From contig JAGBCB010000006.1 of the NCBI GenBank assembly GCA_017938145.1, positions 1 to 53,609 of the forward strand: DNA of 53,609 nucleotides. Direction: 5' to 3'. Of this stretch, positions 33,375 through 42,681 are shown piece after piece. Made by a program: the position numbers and the translations under genes. The first letter of the stretch is position 1. Each line of letters starts with the position of its first letter. The stretch is from Lachnospiraceae bacterium (GTDB taxonomy: Bacteria > Bacillota > Clostridia > Lachnospirales > Lachnospiraceae). The notes beneath the pieces are model-generated. The model was not told the origin of the DNA. It saw nothing but the letters and a program-made list of their open reading frames with translations, and did not search any database.

Positions 33375-34673
33375 ATGGATCAATATATAATCAAAGGCGG
33401 CACAGCGCTGGCCGGCGAAGTAGTAATAAGCGGAGCAAAAAATTCTGCACTGGGCATTCTGGCAGCAGCAGTTCTTACCGAAGAACCGGTATGTATTAAG
33501 AATCTGCCAAATATCCGGGATATCAATGTTTTGTTACAGGCAATCGAAGGCATCGGAGCAAATATTGAGCGTGTAGATGACCACACAGTAATTATTAATA
33601 GTGCAAATGTACATCCTATGGCGGTGGATGATGAATATATCAGAAAAATCAGAGCATCTTACTATTTAATCGGTGCTTTGCTTGGCCGTTTCAAAAAGAC
33701 CCAGGTGGTATTACCTGGTGGCTGTAATATCGGCAACCGCCCAATCGACCAGCATATTAAGGGCTTTGAAGCTCTGGGTGCCAATGTGGCAATCCAGCAC
33801 GGTATGGTAATTGCAGAAGCAAAGCAGTTAGAAGGCAACCATATTTACTTAGATATTGCCAGCGTTGGTGCAACCATCAATATTATGTTGGCAGCTTGTT
33901 TGGCAAAGGGTCAGACCATATTAGAAAACTCCGCTAAGGAGCCACATGTAGTTGATGTAGCAAACTTCTTAAACAGCATGGGTGCAAACATTAAGGGTGC
34001 AGGTACGGATGTTATCCGTATTACCGGTGTTGATAAGCTGCATGGCAGCACCTATTCTATTATTCCTGACCAGATCGAGGCAGGAACCTTTATGCTGGCG
34101 GCAGCAGCAACCAGAGGTGATGTTACTATCCGTAACGTTATTCCAAAGCATCTGGAAGCAATTTCCGCAAAGCTTGAGGAAATTGGTGCATTTGTAGAGG
34201 AATTTGATGATGCTGTCCGTGTTGTGGCAACCAAGCGTCTTGGTCATACCCATGTAAAGACTCTTCCATATCCGGGTTTCCCAACCGATATGCAGGCGCA
34301 GATTACAACTCTGCTGGCTCTTTCCGAAGGAACCAGCATTGTAACAGAGAGCATGTTTGAAAGCCGTTTTAAGTATGTAGATGAATTGGTACGCATGGGT
34401 GCTTCCATTAAGGTAGAAGGTAACACCGCTATTATCGACGGAGTTTCCGGAGTGACCGGAGCAACCGTTAGTGCTCCTGACTTACGTGCCGGAGCCGCTT
34501 TAGTTATAGCAGGTCTTGTGGCAGAAGGATTTACCATTGTAGAGCACATCGAATTCGTAGAACGCGGCTATGAGAATTTCGAAGGAAAGCTTTGCGGTCT
34601 CGGTGCCAACATTGAAAAAATGGATTCCGAAGACGAAAGAGCAGTACAAAAATTTAAACTCAAAGTAAGTTAG
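33375..34673 (+). CDS. murA: UDP-N-acetylglucosamine 1-carboxyvinyltransferase (MurA)
   Basis: 432 aa. It transfers enolpyruvate from PEP to UDP-GlcNAc, the first committed step of peptidoglycan synthesis, in the cytoplasm. GGTALAGEVVISGAKNSAL is the N-terminal signature. Cys117 in PGGCNIGNRPIDQH is the fosfomycin-sensitive catalytic cysteine, and RASYYLIGALLGR and FPTDMQAQ are also conserved. Start ATG 33375 (CGAGGTGC ahead) is the family start; the longer frame from 33228 overlaps aroK. Many Firmicutes carry two murA genes, and which paralogue this is was not determined. Confidence 0.96.
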   Translation: MDQYIIKGGTALAGEVVISGAKNSALGILAAAVLTEEPVCIKNLPNIRDINVLLQAIEGIGANIERVDDHTVIINSANVHPMAVDDEYIRKIRASYYLIGALLGRFKKTQVVLPGGCNIGNRPIDQHIKGFEALGANVAIQHGMVIAEAKQLEGNHIYLDIASVGATINIMLAACLAKGQTILENSAKEPHVVDVANFLNSMGANIKGAGTDVIRITGVDKLHGSTYSIIPDQIEAGTFMLAAAATRGDVTIRNVIPKHLEAISAKLEEIGAFVEEFDDAVRVVATKRLGHTHVKTLPYPGFPTDMQAQITTLLALSEGTSIVTESMFESRFKYVDELVRMGASIKVEGNTAIIDGVSGVTGATVSAPDLRAGAALVIAGLVAEGFTIVEHIEFVERGYENFEGKLCGLGANIEKMDSEDERAVQKFKLKVS

Positions 34674-34683
34674 ACTTAGACGT

Positions 34684-34766
34684 ATAAAAAAGGAGATATT
34701 CCAGAGCAGTTCCTTATCCTCAAAAGGGAATTGCGTGGAATATCTCCTTTTTTTATACGACGCCTA
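34684..34766 (+). terminator. Long bidirectional terminator
   Basis: CGTATAAAAAAGGAGATATT and AATATCTCCTTTTTTTATAC pair almost perfectly over more than 20 bp, with an inner TTCC/GGAA stem. It ends murA and, on the other strand, the HD-GYP gene, whose last codons lie in the right arm. Confidence 0.85.
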
Positions 34767-35874
34767 CAATAGTAAGGCCCGGTTCATCTCTTAAATCTAC
34801 AAAACGGTTGCCTTCCAACGCAATTACCGGTTTATCCAACTGGTTGCGCTGCATCATAATGATTCTTCCGGTTTCACCGTTGCTTAATTTAACAGTATAA
34901 TTTAAGTAAGAATACATAATCTGATCCAGGAAAGTCATTAAATAACCCGGATCATAAATGGTAAGACCTTCGGTCTGGAAGATACCGATAACTTCCAGCG
35001 GACAGATTGGACCGCGATATACACGATTGGCTGTGAGGGCATCATATACGTCTGCAATGGCAACAATTTTAGCAAACGGTTCAATCTCATTGAGTGTCAG
35101 TTTGTTAGGATAGCCTTTTCCGTCGCAGCGTTCGTGATGCTGCAGGGCAGCCTTAGCAATACGCGGGTCAACGTTCTGGTCTTTTAATATGTTATATCCG
35201 AGAAGCGGATGTTCCTGAATAATACGGTATTCTTCATCGGTCAGCTTACCCGGTTTTTTTATAATAGATGCAGGAATCAGCATTTTGCCAAGGTCATGGA
35301 GAAGTCCTGCCAAAGTAAGGGCTTCCATTTCCTCTTTATCATATTTTAACCAATGGGCAAACAGGTTACAGATTAAAGCAACATTCATGCTGTGGACATA
35401 GGTGGCATCATCCAGATTGCGGATAACCATCATCATATCTAACAGGGAATTTGGATTTTTACAGGATGCAAAAATCTTGGCTACGTCTGCCAGCATACTT
35501 TCTGTATTTAATGGTGCTTTGTTTTGTATTACTTCGTTTACCTGCTCCTTGTAAGAAACAAAGGAACTGTAAAACGTGGTTGAAAAAGTACGGTATTCGG
35601 AGCTTGACTTAATACGTCCGACATAGGAAGAACCTTTCGGAACCACAACCGGTTTGTTTTTGAACACCGGTTTCTTTTTTTCTTTTTTGCAGAGGGATTC
35701 CGGTGTTATAATAATGATTTCTTCTATGGAGTAGAACTTCAGTCGGGTAATCATCCGGTCGGTTAAAGCGGCACCCTCTCCTGCAACTAAATAATCGGAG
35801 GCAGAGTAGATGTCCTTGCCGATAATCATACCCGGCTCTGCAAATGAAGTTTTGATTTTCATCAGATCTTTCAT
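34753..35874 (-). CDS. HD-GYP domain protein, probable c-di-GMP phosphodiesterase
   Basis: 373 aa, cytosolic. His193-Asp194 in LLHDLGKM is the HD pair, and HHERCDGKGYP (246-256) is the intact GYP signature; preceding histidines (HSMN at 161, EHPLLGY at 221) complete the metal site. The N-terminal about 120 residues resemble the DUF3391-like/regulatory segment found before such domains, and a beta-rich tail of about 60 residues follows. It hydrolyses c-di-GMP in the family. The first codons follow a GGAGG site. It is transcribed divergently from nothing else; metK lies upstream on the same strand with a 25-bp gap, so the two may be cotranscribed. Confidence 0.9.
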   Translation of the reverse strand: MKDLMKIKTSFAEPGMIIGKDIYSASDYLVAGEGAALTDRMITRLKFYSIEEIIIITPESLCKKEKKKPVFKNKPVVVPKGSSYVGRIKSSSEYRTFSTTFYSSFVSYKEQVNEVIQNKAPLNTESMLADVAKIFASCKNPNSLLDMMMVIRNLDDATYVHSMNVALICNLFAHWLKYDKEEMEALTLAGLLHDLGKMLIPASIIKKPGKLTDEEYRIIQEHPLLGYNILKDQNVDPRIAKAALQHHERCDGKGYPNKLTLNEIEPFAKIVAIADVYDALTANRVYRGPICPLEVIGIFQTEGLTIYDPGYLMTFLDQIMYSYLNYTVKLSNGETGRIIMMQRNQLDKPVIALEGNRFVDLRDEPGLTIVGVV

Positions 35875-35899
35875 GTAAACTGCCTCCTAAAATTAGAGT

Positions 35900-37087
35900 T
35901 TATAAATATTTCTTTAAATCTTCTACTTTGTCTAAAGCTTCCCAAGGAAGGTCTAAATCGTTTCTGCCGAAGTGACCGTAGGAAGATGTCTGCTTGTAAA
36001 TAGGTCTTCTTAAATCCAGCATCTTGATAATGCCTGCCGGACGTAAGTCAAAATTTTCACGGATGATAGCTTCTAATTCAGCTTCAGACTTTACGCCTGT
36101 ACCAAAGGTATCTACCATAACGGAAGTTGGATGAGCCACACCGATGGCATAGGAAAGCTGAATTTCACAACGCTTTGCCAAACCTGCAGCAACCAGATTC
36201 TTAGCAACGTAGCGGGCTGCGTAGCACGCAGAACGGTCTACCTTGGTGCAGTCCTTTCCGGAGAAAGCACCGCCGCCGTGTCTTGCATAACCGCCGTAGG
36301 TATCTACAATAATTTTACGGCCGGTAAGACCGGAGTCGCCGTTTGGTCCGCCGATAACGAAGCGGCCGGTTGGATTGATATAGAATTTGGTGTCAGCAGA
36401 AAGAAGTTCTTCCGGAAGAACAGGTCCAAATACATATTTGCGGATATCTTCGTGAATCTGTTCCTGTGGAATTTCCGGTGCATGCTGGGTGGATAAAACC
36501 ACAGCACTAATATGAACCGGATTGCCTTCTTCGTCATATTCTACAGTAACCTGGGACTTGCCGTCCGGACGAAGATAAGGAAGGGTTCCGTCCTTACGGA
36601 CCTTGGTAAGCTGACGGGTCAGCTTGTGTGCCAGGGAGATTGGATAAGGCATGTATTCTTCGGTTTCATCGGTTGCATAACCGAACATCATACCCTGATC
36701 GCCTGCACCGATAGCTTCGATGTCTGCATCGGTCATCTTGTTTTCTTTTGCTTCTAACGCTTTGTCAACGCCCATGGCGATGTCGGTGGACTGCTTGTCC
36801 AGTGCAATCATAACACCGCAGGTGTTGCCGTCAAATCCGTAGTCACCATTATTATAACCGATTTCACAAATAGTTTCACGAACTATTTTTTGAAAATCTA
36901 CATTTGCAGTAGTGGTGATTTCGCCCATAACCAGAACGAGACCGGTGGTACATGCGGTTTCGCAGGCTACACGGCTCATTGGGTCCTGTGCTAATAATGC
37001 GTCCAGGATGGAGTCAGAGATGGCATCACAGATTTTATCCGGATGTCCCTCGGTTACGGATTCAGATGTAAATAATCTTTTGCTCAT
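35900..37087 (-). CDS. metK: S-adenosylmethionine synthetase
   Basis: 395 aa. It makes SAM from methionine and [19 protein letters not shown] is the ATP/Met-binding N-terminus, [12 protein letters not shown] is the PROSITE-type hexapeptide region, and [16 protein letters not shown] is the phosphate loop. It is preceded by a SAM-I riboswitch with terminator and a strong promoter, so expression falls when SAM is plentiful. AAGGAATTAAG lies ahead of the ATG. Confidence 0.97.
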   Translation of the reverse strand: MSKRLFTSESVTEGHPDKICDAISDSILDALLAQDPMSRVACETACTTGLVLVMGEITTTANVDFQKIVRETICEIGYNNGDYGFDGNTCGVMIALDKQSTDIAMGVDKALEAKENKMTDADIEAIGAGDQGMMFGYATDETEEYMPYPISLAHKLTRQLTKVRKDGTLPYLRPDGKSQVTVEYDEEGNPVHISAVVLSTQHAPEIPQEQIHEDIRKYVFGPVLPEELLSADTKFYINPTGRFVIGGPNGDSGLTGRKIIVDTYGGYARHGGGAFSGKDCTKVDRSACYAARYVAKNLVAAGLAKRCEIQLSYAIGVAHPTSVMVDTFGTGVKSEAELEAIIRENFDLRPAGIIKMLDLRRPIYKQTSSYGHFGRNDLDLPWEALDKVEDLKKYL

Positions 37088-37153
37088 AACTTAATTCCTT
37101 TCTTGTGGGTGCGCATGCTTTGATGCGCGGGTTAATAAGAAGATAATAAACAA

Positions 37154-37314
37154 CAAAAAAGTCCGCAATAAGCGGACCTGGAACATCTGTATACCAAATC
37201 CTCTTATTGTTCGAACTGCCACAGGCAGTATACTCGCTCAACTTGGCACCTTTCCTTGCGGGGGTTGCCGTGACTTCACTGAGTCTTTACTCTCCGTCAC
37301 TCGGAATAAGAGTT
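37154..37314 (-). promoter_or_regulatory. SAM-I (S-box) riboswitch with intrinsic terminator, controls metK
   Basis: Read on the minus strand, P1 is CTCTTATT (37312-37305) with AATAAGAG (37208-37201). Between them come GAGTGACGGAGAG, GTGAAGTCACGGCAACC, AAGGTGCCAA and a P4 hairpin CTGCCTGTGGCAG, which is the SAM-I order with its invariant GCAACC and GGTGCCAA. After the aptamer GTCCGC/GCGGAC with T6 (37178-37154) is the terminator. The P2 stem is GTGAC/GTCAC, a variant of the common GGTGG form. Confidence 0.88.
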
Positions 37315-37337
37315 TATGCTAACTTTTCTGTAGCTTG

Positions 37338-37366
37338 AGTATGCGCTTTTTTTTGTATTTTGTCAA
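37338..37366 (-). promoter_or_regulatory. Sigma-A promoter of metK
   Basis: Minus strand TTGACA (37366-37361), 17 bp, CATACT (37343-37338), ending about 25 bases before the riboswitch P1 stem. Confidence 0.75.
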
Positions 37367-37477
37367 GTAAAATCGATAGGAAAGAGGCGGTTTATGAAAA
37401 GTTTAGGAAATAGTAATAAAATTTAGATGAACAGGAGAGTAAAAGTGTGCTATACTCACAATGGGAGGAGAGCGGCT

Positions 37478-38992
37478 ATGAAATTAAGAAATAGATTATT
37501 TGCAGCATTTTTTATTATAATATTACTTCCCTGCAGTATGATAGGAACCATTGGGTCGGTTATTTTGACCCAGCAGGTACGTTCTATGGAAGAAACCTAC
37601 CGTGTGGACACAGACGGTTGGGAAGTTGTCACGGAACCGGTGCAAATCTTAAACCGGATGACCAAGGCATCTTTCAATGAACTGAGCGCTATGGCACAGC
37701 AGGAGCCGGAGTTCTTTAGAAATACAGAGCGTATGACCGCAGTAAACGCCGGATTGCTGGAAAGCTATTCCTATCTTCTGGTTGAAAAAAATAATGAAAT
37801 GATATTTGTCGGAAACCAGTTCCATTACGGCAGCATAAAACGTAAGGTTCCCGATGTGGGAGACTTCGAAGTGGCTTATGACGGAGGTGTCTATGTGGGA
37901 GGAGATGTTCCGTTTTTGGTAAAGCAGCAGAACTTTTCCTTTGCAGACGGGGAACCGGGAAGCTTTTATATTATTACTGATGTAAATGCCATGGTTCTGC
38001 GTTTGAAAAGCGCAGCCAACATTGTAATTTTCGGAAGTATTATTACGATTGTATTTACCGCCGGCATTTTGGTAGCATGGTTATATCAAGGTATTCTAAA
38101 ACCGTTAAATGCTCTTAAAAAGGCTACCCGGCAAATACAGGAAGGCAATTTGGATTATTCTTTAAAAGATAGTATTTCTGAGGATGAAATAGGTCAGCTG
38201 TGTGCCGATTTCGAGGAAATGAGGGTTCATCTGAAAAATGAAATTGAAGTGAGAATCCAGTATGAGCAGGACCTAAAGGAGCTTATCAGCAACATTTCCC
38301 ATGATATTAAAACCCCACTGACTGCCATCAAAGGCTATGCGGAAGGTTTACTGGACGGTGTGGCAGATACGCCGGAACGCCGGGAAAAATATCTGCGGAC
38401 AATTTTTGCCAAGGCAAGTGACATGACGACGTTAGTGGATGAGTTGTCTTTCTACACCAAAATTGATACCAACAATATTCCGTATCATTTTGAAAAGGTA
38501 AAGGTAAATGATTATTTCCGGGATTGTATCGAGGATAACAGTCCGGAACTTGAAATTGTAAATGTGGAGCTTTCCTTTGAAACGGATGTACCAGAAGAAG
38601 TACAGGTACTGGGCGACCGGGAGCAGCTGCGCAGGGTAATGAGCAACCTGATCGGAAATGCGGTAAAGTACCGGGGAGATAAAGAAAAGGGTATTATAAA
38701 AATACGTCTGAAAGAGGAAGGAAGCACAGTCCGGGTAGAGGTGGAAGATAATGGTATAGGAATTGCAGAGAGTGCGTTGCCATATGTGTTTGAACGGTTT
38801 TACCGGGCGGATGCATCACGTAATTCCAAACAGGGCGGAAGCGGCCTGGGCCTTGCTATCGCAAAGCGCATTATTGAAGAACACGGAGGAAGTATTTGGG
38901 CAGAAAGTAAAGAAGGGGAAGGTACTACCTTCAGCTTTACCCTGAAAAAAATAGAGTTGGCAGAAAAGAAAGGAACAGGATTAAATGGATAA
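37478..38992 (+). CDS. Membrane sensor histidine kinase
   Basis: 504 aa. TM1 lies at about residues 8-30, an extracytoplasmic sensor of about 155 residues at 32-185, and TM2 at about 188-212, followed by HAMP (LKPLNALKKATRQIQEGNLD). HisKA carries the phosphoacceptor His275 in SHDIKTPLTAIKGY, and the HATPase_c has the N box (LIGNAVKY), VEDNGIGI, FERFYRAD and GGSGLGLAI. It is followed by its response regulator with an 8-bp overlap. ATG 37478 has GGGAGGAG ahead. The signal sensed is unknown. Confidence 0.93.
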   Translation: MKLRNRLFAAFFIIILLPCSMIGTIGSVILTQQVRSMEETYRVDTDGWEVVTEPVQILNRMTKASFNELSAMAQQEPEFFRNTERMTAVNAGLLESYSYLLVEKNNEMIFVGNQFHYGSIKRKVPDVGDFEVAYDGGVYVGGDVPFLVKQQNFSFADGEPGSFYIITDVNAMVLRLKSAANIVIFGSIITIVFTAGILVAWLYQGILKPLNALKKATRQIQEGNLDYSLKDSISEDEIGQLCADFEEMRVHLKNEIEVRIQYEQDLKELISNISHDIKTPLTAIKGYAEGLLDGVADTPERREKYLRTIFAKASDMTTLVDELSFYTKIDTNNIPYHFEKVKVNDYFRDCIEDNSPELEIVNVELSFETDVPEEVQVLGDREQLRRVMSNLIGNAVKYRGDKEKGIIKIRLKEEGSTVRVEVEDNGIGIAESALPYVFERFYRADASRNSKQGGSGLGLAIAKRIIEEHGGSIWAESKEGEGTTFSFTLKKIELAEKKGTGLNG

Positions 38993-39674
38993 CATATTGA
39001 TTATTGAAGATGAAATTGCGATTGCAGAACTGGAAAAAGACTATCTGGAGCTGGCCGGCTTTCAGGTTACGCTGATAAGCGAAGGAAATAAGGGGCTGGA
39101 AGAAGCGCTGACAGAGGACTATCAGTTAATTATTTTAGACTTAATGCTGCCGGGCCTTGATGGCTTTGAAATCTGCCGCAGAATCCGTGAAGAAAAGGAT
39201 ATTCCGATTTTGATGGTTTCCGCAAAGAAAGAGGATATTGACAAAATCCGGGGCCTGGGTCTGGGTGCGGATGATTATATGACAAAACCATTCAGTCCGA
39301 GTGAATTGGTTGCCAGGGTAAAGGCGCATCTTGCCCGCTACGAAAGACTGGTGAAAAACCATGACAAAGCCAATGAAATCATTGAAATCCGAGGCATGAA
39401 GATTGACAAAACTGCCCGCAGGGTTTATGTTAATGAGGAAGAGAAAATTTTGACAACAAAAGAATTTGATTTGTTAAGTTTTCTGGCAGGTCATCCGGAC
39501 CGTGTGTTTACAAAAGATGAGTTATTCCGTGAAATTTGGGACATGGAGTCCTTCGGTGACATTGCCACTGTAACTGTACACATCAAGAAAATCCGTGAAA
39601 AAATTGAGGAAGATGCCGCAAAGCCGCAGTACATTGAAACCATCTGGGGCAAGGGTTACCGCTTCAAGGTTTAA
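38985..39674 (+). CDS. OmpR-family response regulator
   Basis: 229 aa. The receiver domain has acidic pocket Glu8/Asp9, phosphorylation site Asp52 (IILDLMLPGLDG), and MTKPF with the conserved Lys. The winged-helix DNA-binding domain begins at about residue 130 (RRVYVNEEEKILTTKEFDLL) and ends GYRFKV. The gene overlaps the end of the kinase gene by 8 bp, so they form a two-component pair. Targets are not evident in the window. Confidence 0.94.
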   Translation: MDNILIIEDEIAIAELEKDYLELAGFQVTLISEGNKGLEEALTEDYQLIILDLMLPGLDGFEICRRIREEKDIPILMVSAKKEDIDKIRGLGLGADDYMTKPFSPSELVARVKAHLARYERLVKNHDKANEIIEIRGMKIDKTARRVYVNEEEKILTTKEFDLLSFLAGHPDRVFTKDELFREIWDMESFGDIATVTVHIKKIREKIEEDAAKPQYIETIWGKGYRFKV

Positions 39675-39728
39675 ACATAGGGATAACAGGGGTTTAACGG
39701 GTTTTGTTTCAATGGGGAGAGCATACAA

Positions 39729-42566
39729 ATGCTGAGTATTCAAAAAACCGAGGTTCAAAAGCAGAAGGACCGGTTGGAAAACCCACCGGAGAAGGTGGAA
39801 GAGCTCCAGGAAGAGCTGGAGCTGGAAAAAACTAAAAAAGAAATTATTTCTTCCTTGTACAATGACTGGATATACGAGTATAACGTAAAGGATGGAAAGG
39901 TAACCACCATCAGCGGAAGCAGTGCCCATTACCGAGTTGCAAAAGAGGGAAAAACAGAACAGCATAATCTTGCGCTGGAGGATTTGCATCCGGATGACAG
40001 GGCGGCCTTTGCAGAATGCTGCAGAAGCACATACACCAGCACAGAGTCGGGTTATATGGAAGCGCGCGTGATGCTGGGTGATGGATATCATTGGATTTCC
40101 CTGACTACCAGAGTGCTCAGAAACCGGGCCGGAGAAGCGGTGTCTGTTATTGGAAAAATCTCCGATATTAACGAGCAGAAAAAAGAAGAACTTCGTCTGC
40201 AGGCTCAGGCGATGCAGGATTCCATGACGGGACTCTTAAACCGTGCAGCTTTTCATGAACAGGCAGAAAAGATGCTTGAGGTGGCGGCACAGGGGAACGG
40301 CAGAATTCCTGCTATGTTGATTGTTGATATTGATAAATTTAAACAGATAAATGATAAGTACGGACATTTATACGGAGATACGGTAATCGTATCCATGGCA
40401 GATGCCCTTAGGACGGTATTTGGCGACGATGCGGTTATCGGCCGGTTTGGCGGCGACGAATTTACGGTGTTACTGTTACACCGGGAGAAGAGCGACCTGG
40501 AAGATATGATTCTGAAGCTTCGCGAAGTTTATTCCCGTGATATAGCAGAAACCGAGGACGGACGTAAGGTAACCTGCAGCGTAGGCGCCGCACGGTACGG
40601 TGTAGACGGAGAAACCGTAGAAGAATTGCTGAAAAGTGCAGACAGTGCACTGTATTACATCAAAGAAAACGGCAGAGACGGATATGCTATCTGTACGGAA
40701 GTAATCAAGAAGAAGTTCATGGAAGGCTCCGAGCAGGTGCTTTCAGAAGAACCAAAGGATGAAGAACGGCATATTTCTGCGGAAATTACAGAGTTTGCAT
40801 TGGAACTGTTGGAAGGCAGTAAAGATTTAAAGAGTGCCATGAATATGCTGTTAATGCGAATCGGTAAAAGATTCCGCTTGTCTGCAGTTTCCGTCCGCGA
40901 ATACAGTAGCAAAGATATTCCGGAGCTTTCCTATTTGTGGAGCAATATGGAGGCACCTGACACAGAAGGAACAGCATCTTATATTTCATTGGAAGAACGC
41001 AGACGTATCCGGGAAGATTTCCGCAAGAATCAAATATTGGAGATTTCCGATATCGAAACCCTTCCAAAACAGAGCGGCTTATACCGGGTTTATTCTACAA
41101 TAAATGCAAAGGCAATATATCAATGTCCGTTTGTCAGTGAGGGCCAGGTATTTGGTTATATTGCTTATTTAGATGTTAAACCGAGAGAATGGACAGAGAC
41201 AGAAAAGCAGTCCTTGTCCCTGATTTCACGTATTATCAGTAACTATCTCGGAAGAGAACTGGCATATGAAAAAATTGCCCGTAAAATTGAACTGATGAAG
41301 AGTATGGACGAAGTAACCGGGCTCTTAAAGTATGATAAATTTAAAGAGGTTGCCCAGAATCTGTTAAATCAGAGCAGTCCCGGGATGCAGTATGCCATTG
41401 TTTCCACGGACTTTGCCAATTTCAAATATTTTAATGAGGTATACGGATTCCGGAACGGTGACGAGGTGCTGCGGGATTTTGCCAGTCTGGCAGCAAAGCA
41501 TAATCCACGTGCCGTGGCTGCGTGCCGTGACTATGCCGATAACTTCCTGATTATGGTTACGGTAAAGAGTCCTGAGGCTCTGATGGAAAACATAAATAAT
41601 TACAATAAGTCCTTTATGGCCAATCAGAATGAGCGATATATGGACAGTAAGCTGGAGCTTTGCAGCGGAGCATACGTTATTACCAATCCGGAGGCAGGCA
41701 TTGTTCAGGCACTGGATAATGCCAATACAGCGCGTAAAATCCTGAAAGAAAAGGGAAGCACCGGTGTGCTGATGTTTGAGCCTTCCATGCGTGTAAACCG
41801 TATGCGTGAACTGGCAATTTTACATATGTTGGAGGATGCTATCGACAACTCTGAATTCCGGTTATATCTGCAGCCAAAGTTCTCCTTGGAGACAGGAAAA
41901 CTGGTGGGAGCAGAAGGTCTTGCCCGTTGGGAAAAACCGGACGGTGAAATTGTTGCACCGGGTGAGTTTATTCCTCCGTTGGAAAAGAGCGGAAAAATTG
42001 TCCAGTTGGATTTCTATATGTATGAAATGGTACTGCGTCAGCAAAGAAAGTGGATCAATGCCGGATATCCGGTGGTGCCGGTTTCCGTGAATCTGTCCCG
42101 TCACCATATTCACGACGAACAACTTGTGGAGAAACTGGTAAGTTTACTGGAGGTCTACGGCATTGACAGCAGTCTGATGGAAATAGAAATTACGGAGAGT
42201 GCCTTCATTGAAGATCAGACAGCCCTGATTGAGCTGATGAAACAAATTAAGGAGCGTGGTTTCCTAGTTTCCATCGATGATTTCGGAACGGGATACTCTT
42301 CCCTCAGTATGTTAACAGAGCTTCCTGCTGATATCGTAAAGCTGGATAAGGAGTTCTTAAAGCACAGTGATTCCGAAAGCACCAAGGGCATGTTAAACAA
42401 TGTAATCCGCCTGATTAAAGACAACCGCATGGATGTTGTCTGCGAAGGCGTAGAAATCGAAGAGCAGGCGGAGTTCCTTGCAAAAGCAGGCTGTGATACC
42501 GGTCAGGGCTATTATTTTTCCAAGCCGATACCGGTGGCAGAGTTTGAAAAATTGTATTTTAAGTAA
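39729..42566 (+). CDS. PAS-GGDEF-GAF-GGDEF(degenerate)-EAL c-di-GMP protein
   Basis: 945 aa, cytosolic. An N-terminal coiled coil (5-40) is followed by a PAS-like domain (about 45-150). The first GGDEF domain has an intact motif at 241-245. A GAF-like domain spans about 360-520. The second GGDEF fold keeps its shape but reads RDYADNF instead of GGDEF, so it is inactive. The EAL domain has Glu729 (EGLARW), SVNLSRHH, EITES, SIDDFGTGYSS, VKLDKEF, CEGVE and QGYYFSKP, i.e. all catalytic residues, so both synthesis and hydrolysis of c-di-GMP are possible. It lies 54 bp after the response regulator, with no promoter seen between, and is probably part of that operon. Confidence 0.92.
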   Translation: MLSIQKTEVQKQKDRLENPPEKVEELQEELELEKTKKEIISSLYNDWIYEYNVKDGKVTTISGSSAHYRVAKEGKTEQHNLALEDLHPDDRAAFAECCRSTYTSTESGYMEARVMLGDGYHWISLTTRVLRNRAGEAVSVIGKISDINEQKKEELRLQAQAMQDSMTGLLNRAAFHEQAEKMLEVAAQGNGRIPAMLIVDIDKFKQINDKYGHLYGDTVIVSMADALRTVFGDDAVIGRFGGDEFTVLLLHREKSDLEDMILKLREVYSRDIAETEDGRKVTCSVGAARYGVDGETVEELLKSADSALYYIKENGRDGYAICTEVIKKKFMEGSEQVLSEEPKDEERHISAEITEFALELLEGSKDLKSAMNMLLMRIGKRFRLSAVSVREYSSKDIPELSYLWSNMEAPDTEGTASYISLEERRRIREDFRKNQILEISDIETLPKQSGLYRVYSTINAKAIYQCPFVSEGQVFGYIAYLDVKPREWTETEKQSLSLISRIISNYLGRELAYEKIARKIELMKSMDEVTGLLKYDKFKEVAQNLLNQSSPGMQYAIVSTDFANFKYFNEVYGFRNGDEVLRDFASLAAKHNPRAVAACRDYADNFLIMVTVKSPEALMENINNYNKSFMANQNERYMDSKLELCSGAYVITNPEAGIVQALDNANTARKILKEKGSTGVLMFEPSMRVNRMRELAILHMLEDAIDNSEFRLYLQPKFSLETGKLVGAEGLARWEKPDGEIVAPGEFIPPLEKSGKIVQLDFYMYEMVLRQQRKWINAGYPVVPVSVNLSRHHIHDEQLVEKLVSLLEVYGIDSSLMEIEITESAFIEDQTALIELMKQIKERGFLVSIDDFGTGYSSLSMLTELPADIVKLDKEFLKHSDSESTKGMLNNVIRLIKDNRMDVVCEGVEIEEQAEFLAKAGCDTGQGYYFSKPIPVAEFEKLYFK

Positions 42567-42572
42567 AATTTT

Positions 42573-42615
42573 CTCCGGGAATCCTTTATTTTTCAGGTTT
42601 CCCGGATTTTTGTTT
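42573..42615 (+). terminator. Terminator after the GGDEF-EAL gene
   Basis: CTCCGGGAAT and TTTCCCGGA pair around a 15-base loop, followed by TTTTTGTTT. Confidence 0.75.
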
Positions 42616-42681
42616 GACTTTTGCACAAAATACATATATACTCATTAGATAGAGAAAATTTTGGAAAGGACGGGAGTTCAA

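Noticed and set aside
19279-39728. c-di-GMP riboswitch ahead of the chemoreceptor, HD-GYP or GGDEF-EAL genes
   Set aside because: I looked for the GEMM core pattern ahead of 19463, 35874 and 39729 and did not see it.
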